Shown piece by piece: positions 9,391 to 22,306 of a stretch of DNA of 64,000 nucleotides (within the stretch, counting starts at the first letter, position 1; every line of letters begins with the position of its first letter). The stretch is taken from positions 62,001 to 126,000 of the forward strand of contig NZ_CM001555.1 in NCBI RefSeq assembly GCF_000275865.1, written 5' to 3'. Origin of the DNA: Methanofollis liminatans DSM 4140. GTDB lineage: Archaea > Halobacteriota > Methanomicrobia > Methanomicrobiales > Methanofollaceae. A model generated the notes under the pieces. The model did no database searches and was not told the origin of the DNA. It saw only the letters and a program-made list of their open reading frames with translations. The position numbers were made by a program, and so were the translations under genes.

Positions 9391-10145
9391 ACCAGCCTCC
9401 CGAGCCGCCGCGCCGGGTCGCCCGAACCCATCACCGAGGAGCCGATCAGGAAGGCGTCGCAGTGGTCCTTGAGCGCCCTGATATCGCAGGGCCAGACGAC
9501 CCCGCTCTCCGAGACCACCAGCCGGCCCTCGCCAGCAAACAGGGGGGAGAGACGGACGGTGGTCTTCAGGTCGATCGTCATCGTGGCGAGGTCGCGGTTG
9601 TTGATCCCGATCAGCCCGGCCCCGGTGGCGAGCGCCGATCTCGCCTCGGCGGCGTTGTGAACCTCGACGAGGGGTTCAAGCCCCAGGTCGGAGGAGAGGT
9701 CGATGAACCTCCCCAGTTCTGGCCCGAGCACCCCGGCGATCAGGAGGACAGCGTCGGCGCCCAGGGCGGCCGTCTCGTAGACCTGTCGCTCGTCGACGAT
9801 GAAGTCTTTCCTGAGGATCGGGACGTCTGCGATCGGCCTGATCCGCTCGATGTTCTCCGTGCTCCCGCCGAAATAAAAGGGCTCGGTCAGCACCGAGAGG
9901 GCGACGCAACCCCCCCGGATCAGTTCCCCGGCGAGCGTCTCCGGCGGGTCAAAACGCCGGATCGCACCGCGGGAGGGCGAGGCGTATTTCACCTCGGCGA
10001 TGATGGCGTTTTGCTCGCCCGCCGACCTGATCGCCCCGGAGAGGCTGTGGTGCGTGCGGTGCCGGGGAAGAAGGTCCATCTCCTCCACCGGCCGCAGGGC
10101 GGCGACCCGGTGGCGGGTGCAGGCGACGATCTCGTCCAGGATCAT
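9381..10145 (-). CDS. trpC: Indole-3-glycerol-phosphate synthase
   Basis: 254 residues, single-domain enzyme. Signature IIAEVKYASPSRGAI carries the catalytic Lys; PILRKDFIVDERQVYE carries the second Lys; GINNRDLATM and VVSESGV loops are intact. It closes the indole ring from carboxyphenylamino-deoxyribulose phosphate. Start at ATG 10145, overlapping the trpD stop by 4 bp. A longer upstream frame runs through trpD in another frame and is not used. Confidence 0.95.
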   Translation of the reverse strand: MILDEIVACTRHRVAALRPVEEMDLLPRHRTHHSLSGAIRSAGEQNAIIAEVKYASPSRGAIRRFDPPETLAGELIRGGCVALSVLTEPFYFGGSTENIERIRPIADVPILRKDFIVDERQVYETAALGADAVLLIAGVLGPELGRFIDLSSDLGLEPLVEVHNAAEARSALATGAGLIGINNRDLATMTIDLKTTVRLSPLFAGEGRLVVSESGVVWPCDIRALKDHCDAFLIGSSVMGSGDPARRLGRLVCA

Positions 10146-11158
10146 AGAGCGCCCCCGCTCGCCTGCACCAGCGATTCGAGTTTCCCAAACGCCCTTCCCG
10201 AGTCGATCGAGCGCTCCGCAGCGCTGACGCCGTCGATCAGCGTCCGGCTCTTTCCGCCGAGATATATCGCCGCTCCGGCATTGAGGAGGACGATATCGCG
10301 GGCAGGGCCAGGTGCCCCGGCCAGCACCTCCCTGAGAATCGCCGCATTCACGGCGGCGTCCCCGCCCCGCAGGTCGTGCAGGGAGGCCGGGCGAAACCCG
10401 AAGTCCTCGCACCTGATATCAAAGGTCCGGACCGTCCCGTCCCGCAGTTCGGCGACGGTCGTCGGTCCCGTGGTGCTGATCTCGTCGAGCCCGCCGCCGT
10501 GGACGGCCATCGCCCGTTCCACGCCGAGATCTCTGAGCACCCCGGCCACCGTCGTTACCAGCTCAGGGGCGTACACCCCCACGATCTGCGCCTGCGCCCC
10601 GGCGGGGTTTGCGAGCGGTCCGAGGAGGTTGAAGATCGTCCTGATCCCGATCTCGCCCCTGGGCCCGGCCGCCCGGCGGAGGGCCGGGTGGTAGGTGGGG
10701 GCGTAGAGGAAGACAATCCCGATCTCCTCCAGGACTGCCTGCGCCCGCGCCGGCGGGAGGGCGAGGTCGATGCCGAGCGCCGCAAGGACGTCGGCGGAGC
10801 CGCACCCGCTCGATACGCCCCGGTTGCCGTGCTTGACGACCGGGACGCCGGCGCCGGCGGCGACAAAGGCGGCTGCCGTGCTGATGTTGAAGGTCCCGGC
10901 CCGGTCGCCGCCGGTGCCGCAGGTGTCGACGAGGGGAGAGGCGACCCGCGGGGCGATGGCGACCGAAGCCGCCCGCATCGCCTGCACGCAGCCTGCGATC
11001 TCGGGCACCGTCTCGCCTTTCATCCGCATCGCCGTGAGAAAACTCCCGATCTGCGCCGGGGTCGCACCGCCCTCAAGGATCTCGCGCATCACCGCACCGG
11101 CCTCTTCGGCCGTGAGATCGCGGTGACCGACCAGCGCCGTGATCGCTTCGGCGATCAT
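10142..11158 (-). CDS. trpD: Anthranilate phosphoribosyltransferase
   Basis: 338 residues. Motifs: VDTCGTGGDRAGTFNIST (diphosphate and anthranilate binding), VKHGNRGVSSGCGSADVLAALG, and the FNLLGPLANPAGA segment. It transfers phosphoribose from PRPP to anthranilate. Start ATG 11158 overlaps the trpG stop by 4 bp. Not fused to TrpG, unlike many bacteria. Confidence 0.96.
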   Translation of the reverse strand: MIAEAITALVGHRDLTAEEAGAVMREILEGGATPAQIGSFLTAMRMKGETVPEIAGCVQAMRAASVAIAPRVASPLVDTCGTGGDRAGTFNISTAAAFVAAGAGVPVVKHGNRGVSSGCGSADVLAALGIDLALPPARAQAVLEEIGIVFLYAPTYHPALRRAAGPRGEIGIRTIFNLLGPLANPAGAQAQIVGVYAPELVTTVAGVLRDLGVERAMAVHGGGLDEISTTGPTTVAELRDGTVRTFDIRCEDFGFRPASLHDLRGGDAAVNAAILREVLAGAPGPARDIVLLNAGAAIYLGGKSRTLIDGVSAAERSIDSGRAFGKLESLVQASGGAL

Positions 11159-11736
11159 TGGGCGACCCCCCCTTCTGAGAGGAAATTTCCAATGATCCGG
11201 TCCCCCTCCCTGGAGAGGATGCTCTCCGGGTGGAACTGGATCCCCTCGATGGGGTAGTCCTGGTGGCGCACCCCCATCACGTAGCCGTCGTCCAGGCTCG
11301 TCGCCGTCACGGCGAGAGCGTCGGGCAGGCTCGCCTGGTCGGCGATCAGGGAATGATAGCGTGTCGCCTCAAACGGGTTCTCGACGCCGCTGAAGATCCC
11401 CTGACCGTCGTGGCCGATCAGCGAGGTCTTGCCGTGCATCAGCCGGTCGGCCCGCACGACCCTGCCCCCGAAGGCGGTGCAGATCGCCTGATGGCCGAGG
11501 CAGACCCCGAGGGTCGGGATATCCCGGCAGACCGTCCTGAGCGCTTCGAGGCAGAGCCCTGACTCCTCAGGAGTGCCCGGACCGGGCGAGAGGATGATCC
11601 GGTCGCATTCGATCTCGCGGAGCACTGATACCGGGGCGTCGTTCTTGACGACGACCGGCTTTGCTCCGAGCATTCCGACCTGCTGGAAGAGGTTGAAGGT
11701 GAAACTGTCGTAACAGTCGATGATCATGACGTTCAT
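11155..11736 (-). CDS. trpG: Anthranilate synthase glutamine amidotransferase subunit
   Basis: 193 residues, class I glutamine amidotransferase. DCYDSFTFNL N-terminus, ILSPGPGTPEESG, nucleophile Cys in LGVCLGHQAI, and the His/Glu pair in IQFHPESI. It supplies ammonia from glutamine to TrpE. ATG 11736 overlaps the trpE stop by 4 bp. The related PabA would look very similar, but the trp context settles the call. Confidence 0.95.
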   Translation of the reverse strand: MNVMIIDCYDSFTFNLFQQVGMLGAKPVVVKNDAPVSVLREIECDRIILSPGPGTPEESGLCLEALRTVCRDIPTLGVCLGHQAICTAFGGRVVRADRLMHGKTSLIGHDGQGIFSGVENPFEATRYHSLIADQASLPDALAVTATSLDDGYVMGVRHQDYPIEGIQFHPESILSREGDRIIGNFLSEGGVAQ

Positions 11737-13238
11737 GGCGATTGCCTCCCGATCTCGATCGCCCTGAGCATGGCCCGGGCCTTGTTCTCTGTCTCTTCCC
11801 ATTCCCTTTCGGGGACGGAGTCGGCGACGATCCCGGCCCCGACCTGCACGGAGGCGGTGCCGTCCTCTACGACCACCGTCCTGATCGCAATGGCGCATTC
11901 GAGGCTCCCGTCAACGCCCGCATACCCCACCGCACCGGCATAGACGCCGCGGGGAGAGGGCTCCACCGCCTCGATGATCTGCATCGCCCGGATCTTCGGG
12001 GCGCCCGAGACCGTCCCTGCGGGAAAGCAGGAGGCGAAGGCGTCGAAGCAGTCGTAACGGCTGTCAAGCTCCCCCTCGACGACCGAGACGATGTGCTGGA
12101 CATGGGAGTATTTCTCGACGTCCATGAACGAGACAGGCCGCACCGAGCCGTACCTGCAGACTCTGCCGAGATCGTTTCGCGCCAGGTCGACGAGCATCGT
12201 GTGCTCGGCCCGCTCCTTCTCGTCGGCGAGGAGTTCCCGGCCCAGTCGGTCGTCCTCCTCCGGCGTCCGCCCCCGCGGTCGGGTGCCGGCGATCGGCACC
12301 GTCGTAACAATCCCCTTCTCCACCCGGACGAGCATCTCCGGGCTTGCGCCGGCGATCTGCATCCCGCCGAAGTCGAGGTAGTACAGGTACGGCCCGGGGT
12401 TCATCGCCCGCAGGGCGGTGTAGATCGCAAACGGATCGGCCGGGTAGTCGCAGTCGATCCGCCGCGAGACGACGCCCTGGAAGATCTCGCCGGCGGCGAT
12501 CTCCTCTTTCACCCGGAGAACGGCAGCCTCGAACGCCGCCTGCGTCATCGAGGACGAGAAGACCGGAACAGCGCCAGGGATGGAGAGAGGGGGAGGATGG
12601 GGCGAGCGGTCCCGGGCATCGATCGCCGAGGCGATCCTCCGGATCCGCTCCAGCCCCTCCCGGTACGCATCGGCCGGTTCCCGGCCCCCGCCCGCGATCA
12701 GATGCGAGACGATGAACATCCTGCCCTCCAGGTGATCGAAGACGATGGTGTCCCGCGCGAGCATGCACCTGATCGCCGGGGCTGACCTGCCCCGGCGGCG
12801 CTTCACCTGCGGGTAGAGGTCACAGACGAGATCGTAGGTGAAGCAGCCGACAAAACCGCAGGCGTAGCGCGGGACGGCGACAGGCAGCGGGGAGAGCCGT
12901 TTCAGGACCGAACGCACCTTCTCGAGGGGCGTCGATCCTTCGGGGGATCCGGCGATCCGGAGATAGGGCTCATCCCCCCGGATCACGTCCTCCTCCCCGA
13001 GCGAGAGGGAGAGGACGGGATCGATCCCGATCACCGAGGAGCGTGCGGTCCGCTCGCTCCCTTCCATCGACTCCAGAAGAAATCCCCGCCCTTTGCAGAG
13101 CCTCGAATAGAGATCGGGGGGAGATATTCCAGGGAGGGGGTGTTCGCAGCAGAGCGGTACGAGAACCGGGCCGTCCTGACGCTCTGCAGTGGCGCAGAAC
13201 TCCTCAAAAGAGGGGGTTATGGTGAAGGCAGCATCCAT
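11733..13238 (-). CDS. trpE: Anthranilate synthase component I
   Basis: 501 residues. Chorismate-binding core motifs are visible: AGASPEMLVR, IAGTRPRGRTPEEDD, EHTMLVDLARNDLGRV, FPAGTVSGAPKIRAMQII and GAVGYAGVDG. The N-terminal half carries the usual regulatory domain, with LLESMEGSERTARSS likely to contain the Ser-type tryptophan-feedback site. It converts chorismate to anthranilate with TrpG. Starts 10 bp after the trpB2 stop. Confidence 0.95.
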   Translation of the reverse strand: MDAAFTITPSFEEFCATAERQDGPVLVPLCCEHPLPGISPPDLYSRLCKGRGFLLESMEGSERTARSSVIGIDPVLSLSLGEEDVIRGDEPYLRIAGSPEGSTPLEKVRSVLKRLSPLPVAVPRYACGFVGCFTYDLVCDLYPQVKRRRGRSAPAIRCMLARDTIVFDHLEGRMFIVSHLIAGGGREPADAYREGLERIRRIASAIDARDRSPHPPPLSIPGAVPVFSSSMTQAAFEAAVLRVKEEIAAGEIFQGVVSRRIDCDYPADPFAIYTALRAMNPGPYLYYLDFGGMQIAGASPEMLVRVEKGIVTTVPIAGTRPRGRTPEEDDRLGRELLADEKERAEHTMLVDLARNDLGRVCRYGSVRPVSFMDVEKYSHVQHIVSVVEGELDSRYDCFDAFASCFPAGTVSGAPKIRAMQIIEAVEPSPRGVYAGAVGYAGVDGSLECAIAIRTVVVEDGTASVQVGAGIVADSVPEREWEETENKARAMLRAIEIGRQSP

Positions 13239-13248
13239 TCCACCGGCA

Positions 13249-14607
13249 TCACCCCACCTTCGGCAGATGTGAGAGCGATTCCCGGATCAGGTCGGCCGGG
13301 TATTCGTAATCGATGAGACGCCCTGCAAAGTACGCCTCGTAGCTGGAGAAGTCGAAGTTGCCGTGGCCGGAGTTGTTGAAGAGGATCACCCGCTCCTCGC
13401 CGGTGCGCCGGCACTCGAGGGCGGCGTCGATCGCCGCTTTGACGGCGTGGGCCGATTCAGGGGCGACGATGATCCCCTCGGTCCGCGCAAAGGTGACGGC
13501 GGCCTCGAAGACCTCGTTCTGGTGGTAGGATGATGCGCCGACAACGCCGTCGTGGATGAGTTTCGCCACGAGGGGCGAGACCCCGTGGTACCGGAGGCCG
13601 CCAGCGTGGATCGCCGGCGGGACGAAGTCGTGGCCGAGGGTGAACATCCGCATCAGCGGCGTTAAGCCGGCCACATCGCCGTAATCGTAGGCATAGAGCC
13701 CCTTCGTCATCGTCGGGCATGCGGTGGGTTCGACGCCTAGGATCTCGGTCTCAGGGTGCTTCCCGGTGATCTTGTCCCCGGCAAAGGGGAAGGCGATCCC
13801 GGCGAAGTTGGACCCGCCGCCGACGCAGCCGATGACGGTGTCCGGGTATTCGTCGACCATCGCCAGCTGCTCGCGGGCCTCGAGCCCGATCACCGTCTGG
13901 TGGAGGCAGACGTGGTTGAGCACGGAACCGAGGGCATAGTTGGTGTCAGACCGTCCCGCGGCGTCCTCCACCGCCTCTGAGATGGCGATGCCCAGGGAGC
14001 CCGGGGTGTCGGGATGCTCCGCCAGCACCTTACTGCCCGCGGCGGTGCGGGGGCTCGGCGAGGGGATGCACTCGGCGCCGTAGACCTGCATCATGCTCTT
14101 CCGGTAGGGCTTCTGGTCATAGCTCGACCTGACCATGTAGACGGTGCACTCCATGTCGAAGAGGGCGGTGGCGAACGCAAGGGACGAGCCCCACTGCCCG
14201 GCCCCGGTCTCGGTGGCGAGACGCTCCACGCCCGCCTTCATGTTGTAGTAGGCCTGCGGGATGGCGGTGTTGGGCTTGTGGCTGCCCGGCGGGGAGACGC
14301 CCTCCCACTTGAAGTAGATCCGCGCCGGCGTCTTGAGGTGCTGCTCCAGCCTTCTCGCACGGTAGAGCGGGCTCGGCCTCCAGAGACGAAGGATATCCCG
14401 CACTTCGTCCGGGATCGGGATCGAGCGCTGCGTGCTCATCTCCTGCCTGATCAACTCCATCGGAAAGATCGGAGCGAGATCCCCGGGCACCACCGGCTTT
14501 CCGGTCCCGGGGTGGAGCGGCGGGTCGAGAGGCGAGGGCAAATCTGCCTGAATATTGTACCACGCCTTCGGGATGGCATCCTCGTCGAGGAGGATCTTGG
14601 TCTGCAT
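13249..14607 (-). CDS. trpB2: Tryptophan synthase beta-like protein, TrpB2 type
   Basis: 452 residues, longer than TrpB1, with the N-terminal extension typical of TrpB2. PLP-lysine region [14 protein letters not shown], phosphate cup [10 protein letters not shown], and [14 protein letters not shown] are visible. TrpB2 proteins make tryptophan from indole and serine but do not form a tight complex with TrpA; they are thought to salvage indole. First gene of the trp operon, with a TATA box about 27 bp upstream of ATG 14607, so the message is probably leaderless or nearly so. An upstream in-frame ATG at 14658 lies beyond the TATA box and is rejected. Confidence 0.92.
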   Translation of the reverse strand: MQTKILLDEDAIPKAWYNIQADLPSPLDPPLHPGTGKPVVPGDLAPIFPMELIRQEMSTQRSIPIPDEVRDILRLWRPSPLYRARRLEQHLKTPARIYFKWEGVSPPGSHKPNTAIPQAYYNMKAGVERLATETGAGQWGSSLAFATALFDMECTVYMVRSSYDQKPYRKSMMQVYGAECIPSPSPRTAAGSKVLAEHPDTPGSLGIAISEAVEDAAGRSDTNYALGSVLNHVCLHQTVIGLEAREQLAMVDEYPDTVIGCVGGGSNFAGIAFPFAGDKITGKHPETEILGVEPTACPTMTKGLYAYDYGDVAGLTPLMRMFTLGHDFVPPAIHAGGLRYHGVSPLVAKLIHDGVVGASSYHQNEVFEAAVTFARTEGIIVAPESAHAVKAAIDAALECRRTGEERVILFNNSGHGNFDFSSYEAYFAGRLIDYEYPADLIRESLSHLPKVG

Positions 14608-14627
14608 ACCATAGCATGGGTGTTGTC

Positions 14628-14640
14628 TAAATATATACAT
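14628..14640 (-). promoter_or_regulatory. trp operon TATA box
   Basis: On the minus strand ATGTATATATTTA lies centred about 27 bp before ATG 14607 of trpB2. That is the archaeal TATA-to-start distance of a leaderless message. The region is divergent with the ATPase operon. Confidence 0.65.
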
Positions 14641-14691
14641 TGTTGCATCATATAGCACATCGAAGATCGCAGAATGTCGTGCGTGGAGAAG

Positions 14692-14706
14692 AGAAACACA
14701 TAAATT
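14692..14706 (+). promoter_or_regulatory. ATPase operon BRE/TATA
   Basis: GAAACACATAAATTA, a BRE-like purine run followed by an A/T-rich TATA element, about 40 bp before ATG 14742. A GGTGGT ribosome site follows at 14730-14735. Confidence 0.6.
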
Positions 14707-14741
14707 ACCTGACAGTTCAGGCTCGTTCAGGTGGTATAGGG

Positions 14742-15051
14742 ATGCCCTTCCATGAGATCGAACTCGTGAAGCGGGCTGAAGAGGAGGCCTTCGCCCGCAT
14801 CGCCAGGGCGCGGGAGGAGGCCGGCGTCAGGCTGGAGCGGGGGCGCGAACGGGCGGCGGCGGCAGCGGCAGCAGAGCGCCGCCACGCCGAGGCCGAGGCC
14901 GTCGCCCTCGTCGCTGCCGCCAGGGCCGGGGCCGCGGAGGAGGCCGGGCGGATCAGGGCCGGGGCGGAGCAGGAGGCGACGAGGATCCAGAGGGCGGCGG
15001 CCGGACGCCTCGACGACGCCGTCGCCTTCCTGGTGCGGGAGGTGACCGGCG

Positions 15052-15077
<26 letters not shown>
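14742..15077 (+). CDS. ahaH: A-type ATPase subunit H (peripheral stalk)
   Basis: 111 residues, almost entirely charged Ala/Glu/Arg helix ([20 protein letters not shown]...), the long coiled coil expected of AhaH, which pairs with subunit E to form the peripheral stalk. First gene of the aha operon, preceded by a TATA element and GGTGGT. Its stop overlaps the start of ahaI. Composition alone is weak evidence; operon position is what makes the call firm. Confidence 0.88.
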
Positions 15078-18467
<3,390 letters not shown>

Positions 18468-18473
18468 ACAGGA

Positions 18474-19073
18474 ATGGGCGTGGACGAGATCATCGAACGT
18501 ATCGGCGCCGACGCCGCCGCGGAGGCGGAGGCGATCCGCAGGGAGGCCGAAGCCGGGGAAGAGCAGATCCTCAGGGACGGGCGGGCGGCATCTGAGAGAG
18601 AGGCCGCAGAGATCATGGCCGAAGGAAGGCGTGAGGCGGCCAGACAGCGACGAAAGGCGATCGCACAGGCGCGCCTCTCGGCCCGCGCCCGCCTCAGGGC
18701 GTGCAGGGAGGCGGGCCTCGACCGCGCCTTCGAGGAGGCCGAACGGCGGATCGCCGCCCTCAAAGACTCAGACGAGTACCCGGCCGTCCTCAGGAGGCTC
18801 ATCCTCGAAGGGCGCGAGGTCGTGGGCGGCGGCCCCATCACCGTCCTCTGCCGTGAAGAGGAGAGGGGGGCCGTCGTCGTCGCCTGCAGCCGGATCGAAG
18901 GGGTCACCATCGCACCGCTCAAGGACGACGGCCCGGGCGGCGGCGTTGTCGTGCTTGCCGGACGGTCCAGGTGCGACCAGCGTTTTTCTTCCAGGATCGC
19001 ACGGATGCGGGAGGGCCTGACCGGAAGGACCGCTGCAATCCTCTTCGGGGAGGAGCGTCATGACCGCCCTTGA
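18474..19073 (+). CDS. ahaE: A-type ATPase subunit E (peripheral stalk)
   Basis: 199 residues. The N-terminal half is a charged coiled coil (EAEAIRREAEAGEEQIL...), and the C-terminal half is the globular head that binds the catalytic A3B3 ring (RRLILEGREVVGGGPITVLCREEE). Starts 6 bp after the ahaK stop and overlaps ahaC by 14 bp. Pairs with AhaH. Confidence 0.9.
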   Translation: MGVDEIIERIGADAAAEAEAIRREAEAGEEQILRDGRAASEREAAEIMAEGRREAARQRRKAIAQARLSARARLRACREAGLDRAFEEAERRIAALKDSDEYPAVLRRLILEGREVVGGGPITVLCREEERGAVVVACSRIEGVTIAPLKDDGPGGGVVVLAGRSRCDQRFSSRIARMREGLTGRTAAILFGEERHDRP

Positions 19074-20244
19074 GGAGATCGCCGTCGCCGTCCTCTCCGG
19101 GGCCGACGGGAAGGCCATGCTCGTCGCCGGGCTCTCCATCGCCGTCATGGTGGCGGTGATCCTGGCGGCGTCGGCCGGATATTTCAGGATGATCCTGAAC
19201 ATCGCTCTCTTTGCCCAGCCCGACGCACGGGTCCGGGCGATCGGCAACCCCATGATCGGCAGGGAAGGGGTGAGGGAGGCGCTGGAGGCCGGAAATCTCC
19301 ACGACCTCTTCGAACGGTTTGCCGCCCTCGGGCACCGGATGCCGGCCGGTGCGGGTCTCGACGGCCAGGAGGCGGACCGGCTCGTCAGGGTGCACCACTA
19401 CGAGGCCGTCATGCGCCTGATCGAGAGCGTGCCCGACGGGGTCAGACATTTCTTCGTGGCATACGCGGCGATGATCGGCACCGGGGAGGCGGCGGCGATC
19501 GTGGCGGGGAAGGGGCGCGGCCTCTCACCCGCCGCCATCGAAGAGCGTGCCGTCCCTATCGGGGCCCTCACGCCCGAGCGCGTGAGAAAGGCGGCGCATG
19601 CCGGGAGCGAGGAGGAGGCGATCAGGAGGATGGCGAAGGCGCCGTTCGGCCCCGCCCTCGCCCGCGCCCATGCCGCCGCCGCAGGAGACACCGCCGCATT
19701 TTCGGCACTTTCTCTCGCCGCCGCCCTCACCGAGATGGGCGTGGCCGCACGCGGGGTGGACATCTCTCTCTCCCCGCCGGTGGTGGAGACCGCCGGCAGA
19801 ATGGTCGACGCCGCCAATCTCCGCGCCCTCGTGCGGGCCAGGGCATCCGGCACCGGGCGAGAAGCGGCGGCACGCCACCTGATCAGACAGGGCGGCTTCG
19901 AAATCACCGGGGAGCGGCTGCTCCATGCCGAACGGGCGGGAAACCTCGCCGACCTGGTCGCCGCCGTCGAGGGGACGCGCTACCACCGGTATCTCGCCGC
20001 CCTTCCCGGGGCGGTGCAGGAAGGCGACGCCGCCGCACTGGAGACGGCCCTCGACCGGTGCATCCTGGACGCCGCCCGGGGGATCGCCAGCCAGTACCAC
20101 CTGGAGAGCGGCCCCCTGCTCCGCCACCTCGTCGCACTCGGCTACGAGGCGCGGAATATGAGAGCGATCGCCGTCGGCGTGGCGGCCGGGGCGCCGACCG
20201 AAGAGATCGAACGGGTGCTCATCGTGGAGGAGACAGAGGCATGA
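19060..20244 (+). CDS. ahaC: A-type ATPase subunit C with an added N-terminal membrane helix
   Basis: 394 residues. From about residue 50 (AQPDARVRAIGNPMIGREGVREAL) it follows the ordinary AhaC/V-type d subunit, which sits as a socket between the K ring and the central stalk; LESGPLLRHLVALGYEARNMRAI is the conserved C-terminal block. The first ~48 residues are extra and hold a strongly hydrophobic stretch (AMLVAGLSIAVMVAVILAASAGYF, split here as residues ~19-42). Ordinary family members are about 345-360 residues and soluble. The ATG at 19060 has no competing internal start with a good ribosome site before the conserved part, so the extension looks genuine. It may anchor C inside or beside the rotor ring. 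Confidence 0.88.
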   Translation: MTALEEIAVAVLSGADGKAMLVAGLSIAVMVAVILAASAGYFRMILNIALFAQPDARVRAIGNPMIGREGVREALEAGNLHDLFERFAALGHRMPAGAGLDGQEADRLVRVHHYEAVMRLIESVPDGVRHFFVAYAAMIGTGEAAAIVAGKGRGLSPAAIEERAVPIGALTPERVRKAAHAGSEEEAIRRMAKAPFGPALARAHAAAAGDTAAFSALSLAAALTEMGVAARGVDISLSPPVVETAGRMVDAANLRALVRARASGTGREAAARHLIRQGGFEITGERLLHAERAGNLADLVAAVEGTRYHRYLAALPGAVQEGDAAALETALDRCILDAARGIASQYHLESGPLLRHLVALGYEARNMRAIAVGVAAGAPTEEIERVLIVEETEA

Positions 20245-20552
20245 GGATTACAGCAATCGGAGACCGCTCCATGGCACTGGCATGCAGGGCCGGCGGGATC
20301 GCCCGGGCGGTCGCCTGCGCCGATGCAGAGGAGGCCGAACACGCACTGACAGGAGCGCTCGCAGAGAAAGATATCGGCGTGATCCTTGTGCTCGACCGAT
20401 ACCTCGCCGCCATCCCGGGGCCGCAGATCCCCGGGGTCTACCCGGTGGTGATCGGGGTTCCCGGGCCTTCGGGCCCGGTGCACGGGGAGGACACCGTCGC
20501 CAGAGCGGTGAGGAGAGTGGCAGGCAGGGGTCTACCCGGGGTGAGCGGGTGA
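20241..20552 (+). CDS. ahaF: A-type ATPase subunit F
   Basis: 103 residues, the usual length. IGDRSMALACRAGG at the start and KDIGVILVLDRYLAAIPG match the CheY-like fold of AhaF, part of the central stalk with subunit D. Overlaps ahaC by 4 bp (ATGA) and ahaA by 4 bp (GTGA). Confidence 0.92.
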   Translation: MRITAIGDRSMALACRAGGIARAVACADAEEAEHALTGALAEKDIGVILVLDRYLAAIPGPQIPGVYPVVIGVPGPSGPVHGEDTVARAVRRVAGRGLPGVSG

Positions 20553-22306
20553 CCGGGCGGATCGTCAGGATCACGGGCCCGGTGATCGAGGCCGACGGGA
20601 TGCGGGGCGGACGGATGTACGAGGTGGTCAGGGCGGGAAACGCCGCCCTTATCGGGGAGATCATCGGGCTTTCCGAGGACGTCGCAACGATCCAGGTCTA
20701 CGAGGACACCACCGGGATCGCACCCGGAGAACCGGTCGAGCGGACCGGCGCCTCTCTCTCGGTCGAACTCGGCCCCGGCCTGCTCGGCAGGGTCTATGAC
20801 GGCATCCAGCGCCCCCTTCAGGTGATAAGGGACGAGATGGGCGATTTCATCATCAGGGGGGCCTCCCTGCCCGCACTGGACAGAACGCGGCGGCACGAAT
20901 TCACCCCGCAGGCACAGGCCGGAGGGACGGCGACGCCGGGCACCCGGATCGGGACGGTCCCAGAGGGGCGGTTCGCCCATGCCGTCCTGGTGCCCCCGGG
21001 GGTCGAGGGGCGGTTTCTCAGGATCGCACCGCCCGGCGCCTACACCATCGACGAGGGGATCGCATGCGTCAGGACCGCAGGAGGCGAAGAGGTGACCCTT
21101 TCCATGCTCCAGCACTGGCCGGTGCGGGTGGCGCGGCCGATCCGGGAGAAGCTCCCCCCCACAGAGCCCCTGATCACCGGGCAGCGGGTGATCGACTCGT
21201 TCTTCCCGATGGCCAAAGGAGGGGCGGCCGCGGTGCCCGGACCCTTTGGAGCCGGAAAGACCGTTGTCCAGCACCAGCTCGCCAAATGGTCTGATGCCGA
21301 CATCATCGTCTATGTGGGCTGCGGGGAGCGGGGGAACGAACTCGCGGACGTGCTGCGCCAGTTCCCGGCCCTCGAAGACCCCAGGACCGGCGAGCCCCTG
21401 ATGGGGCGGACGGTGCTCATCGGAAACACCTCGAACATGCCGGTGGCCGCCCGCGAGGCCTCGGTGTACACCGGGATCACCATCGCCGAGTACTACCGGG
21501 ACATGGGCTACGACGTCGCCCTGATGGCCGACTCCACCTCCCGCTGGGCCGAGGCGATGCGGGAGATCTCAGGGCGCCTCGAGGAGATGCCGGGGGAACA
21601 CGGTTATCCGGCCTATCTGGCCTCCAGGCTTGCGGAGTTCTACGAGCGGGCCGGAAGGGTGCGGCCCCTCGGCTCCGCAGAGACGACCGGATCGATCTCG
21701 GTGATCGGGGCGGTCTCGCCGCCGGGCGGCGATTTTTCAGAGCCGGTCACCCAGAACACCCTCAGGATCGTCAAGGTCTTCTGGGCCCTCGACGCCGATC
21801 TCGCCCACGAACGGCATTTCCCGGCGGTGAACTGGCTTCTGTCCTATTCCCTCTACCTCGACGCCGTCCGGGAGTGGTGGGAGGAGCACGGCGGGCCTGA
21901 CTGGGAGCGGGTGAGAGCCGACCTGATGGCGATCCTCCAGAAAGAGAGCGAACTCGAGGAGATCGTCCATCTCGTCGGCCCGGACGTCCTGCCCGAGGAG
22001 GACAAACTCACCCTCCTCGTCGCCGGGATCGTCAGGGAGTCGTTTTTGATCCAGTACGCCTTCGACCCGGTCGACACCTACTGCCCGCCGCAGAAGCAGT
22101 ACCTGATGATGAGACTGATCATGGATTATGCGGCGGCAGGACGGGCGGCGGTGGGGAGGGGCGCCTCAGCCGCAGAGGTGGCGGCGCTGGCCGTGACCGG
22201 CATGCTCTCCCGCCTGGGTTCGGTCCCGGCCGCCGATTTCCCGGCGTTCTTCGGCGAGGTGGAGCGGCACATCGAGGAGGAGTTCGGCAGGGGTGGGAGA
22301 CCATGA
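20549..22306 (+). CDS. ahaA: A-type ATPase catalytic subunit A
   Basis: 585 residues from GTG 20549. P-loop GPFGAGKTV, catalytic Glu in [44 protein letters not shown], and the non-homologous region (residues ~110-190) characteristic of V/A-type A subunits. It hydrolyses or makes ATP in the A3B3 head. No intein. Overlaps ahaF and ahaB by 4 bp each. Confidence 0.96.
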   Translation: MTGRIVRITGPVIEADGMRGGRMYEVVRAGNAALIGEIIGLSEDVATIQVYEDTTGIAPGEPVERTGASLSVELGPGLLGRVYDGIQRPLQVIRDEMGDFIIRGASLPALDRTRRHEFTPQAQAGGTATPGTRIGTVPEGRFAHAVLVPPGVEGRFLRIAPPGAYTIDEGIACVRTAGGEEVTLSMLQHWPVRVARPIREKLPPTEPLITGQRVIDSFFPMAKGGAAAVPGPFGAGKTVVQHQLAKWSDADIIVYVGCGERGNELADVLRQFPALEDPRTGEPLMGRTVLIGNTSNMPVAAREASVYTGITIAEYYRDMGYDVALMADSTSRWAEAMREISGRLEEMPGEHGYPAYLASRLAEFYERAGRVRPLGSAETTGSISVIGAVSPPGGDFSEPVTQNTLRIVKVFWALDADLAHERHFPAVNWLLSYSLYLDAVREWWEEHGGPDWERVRADLMAILQKESELEEIVHLVGPDVLPEEDKLTLLVAGIVRESFLIQYAFDPVDTYCPPQKQYLMMRLIMDYAAAGRAAVGRGASAAEVAALAVTGMLSRLGSVPAADFPAFFGEVERHIEEEFGRGGRP

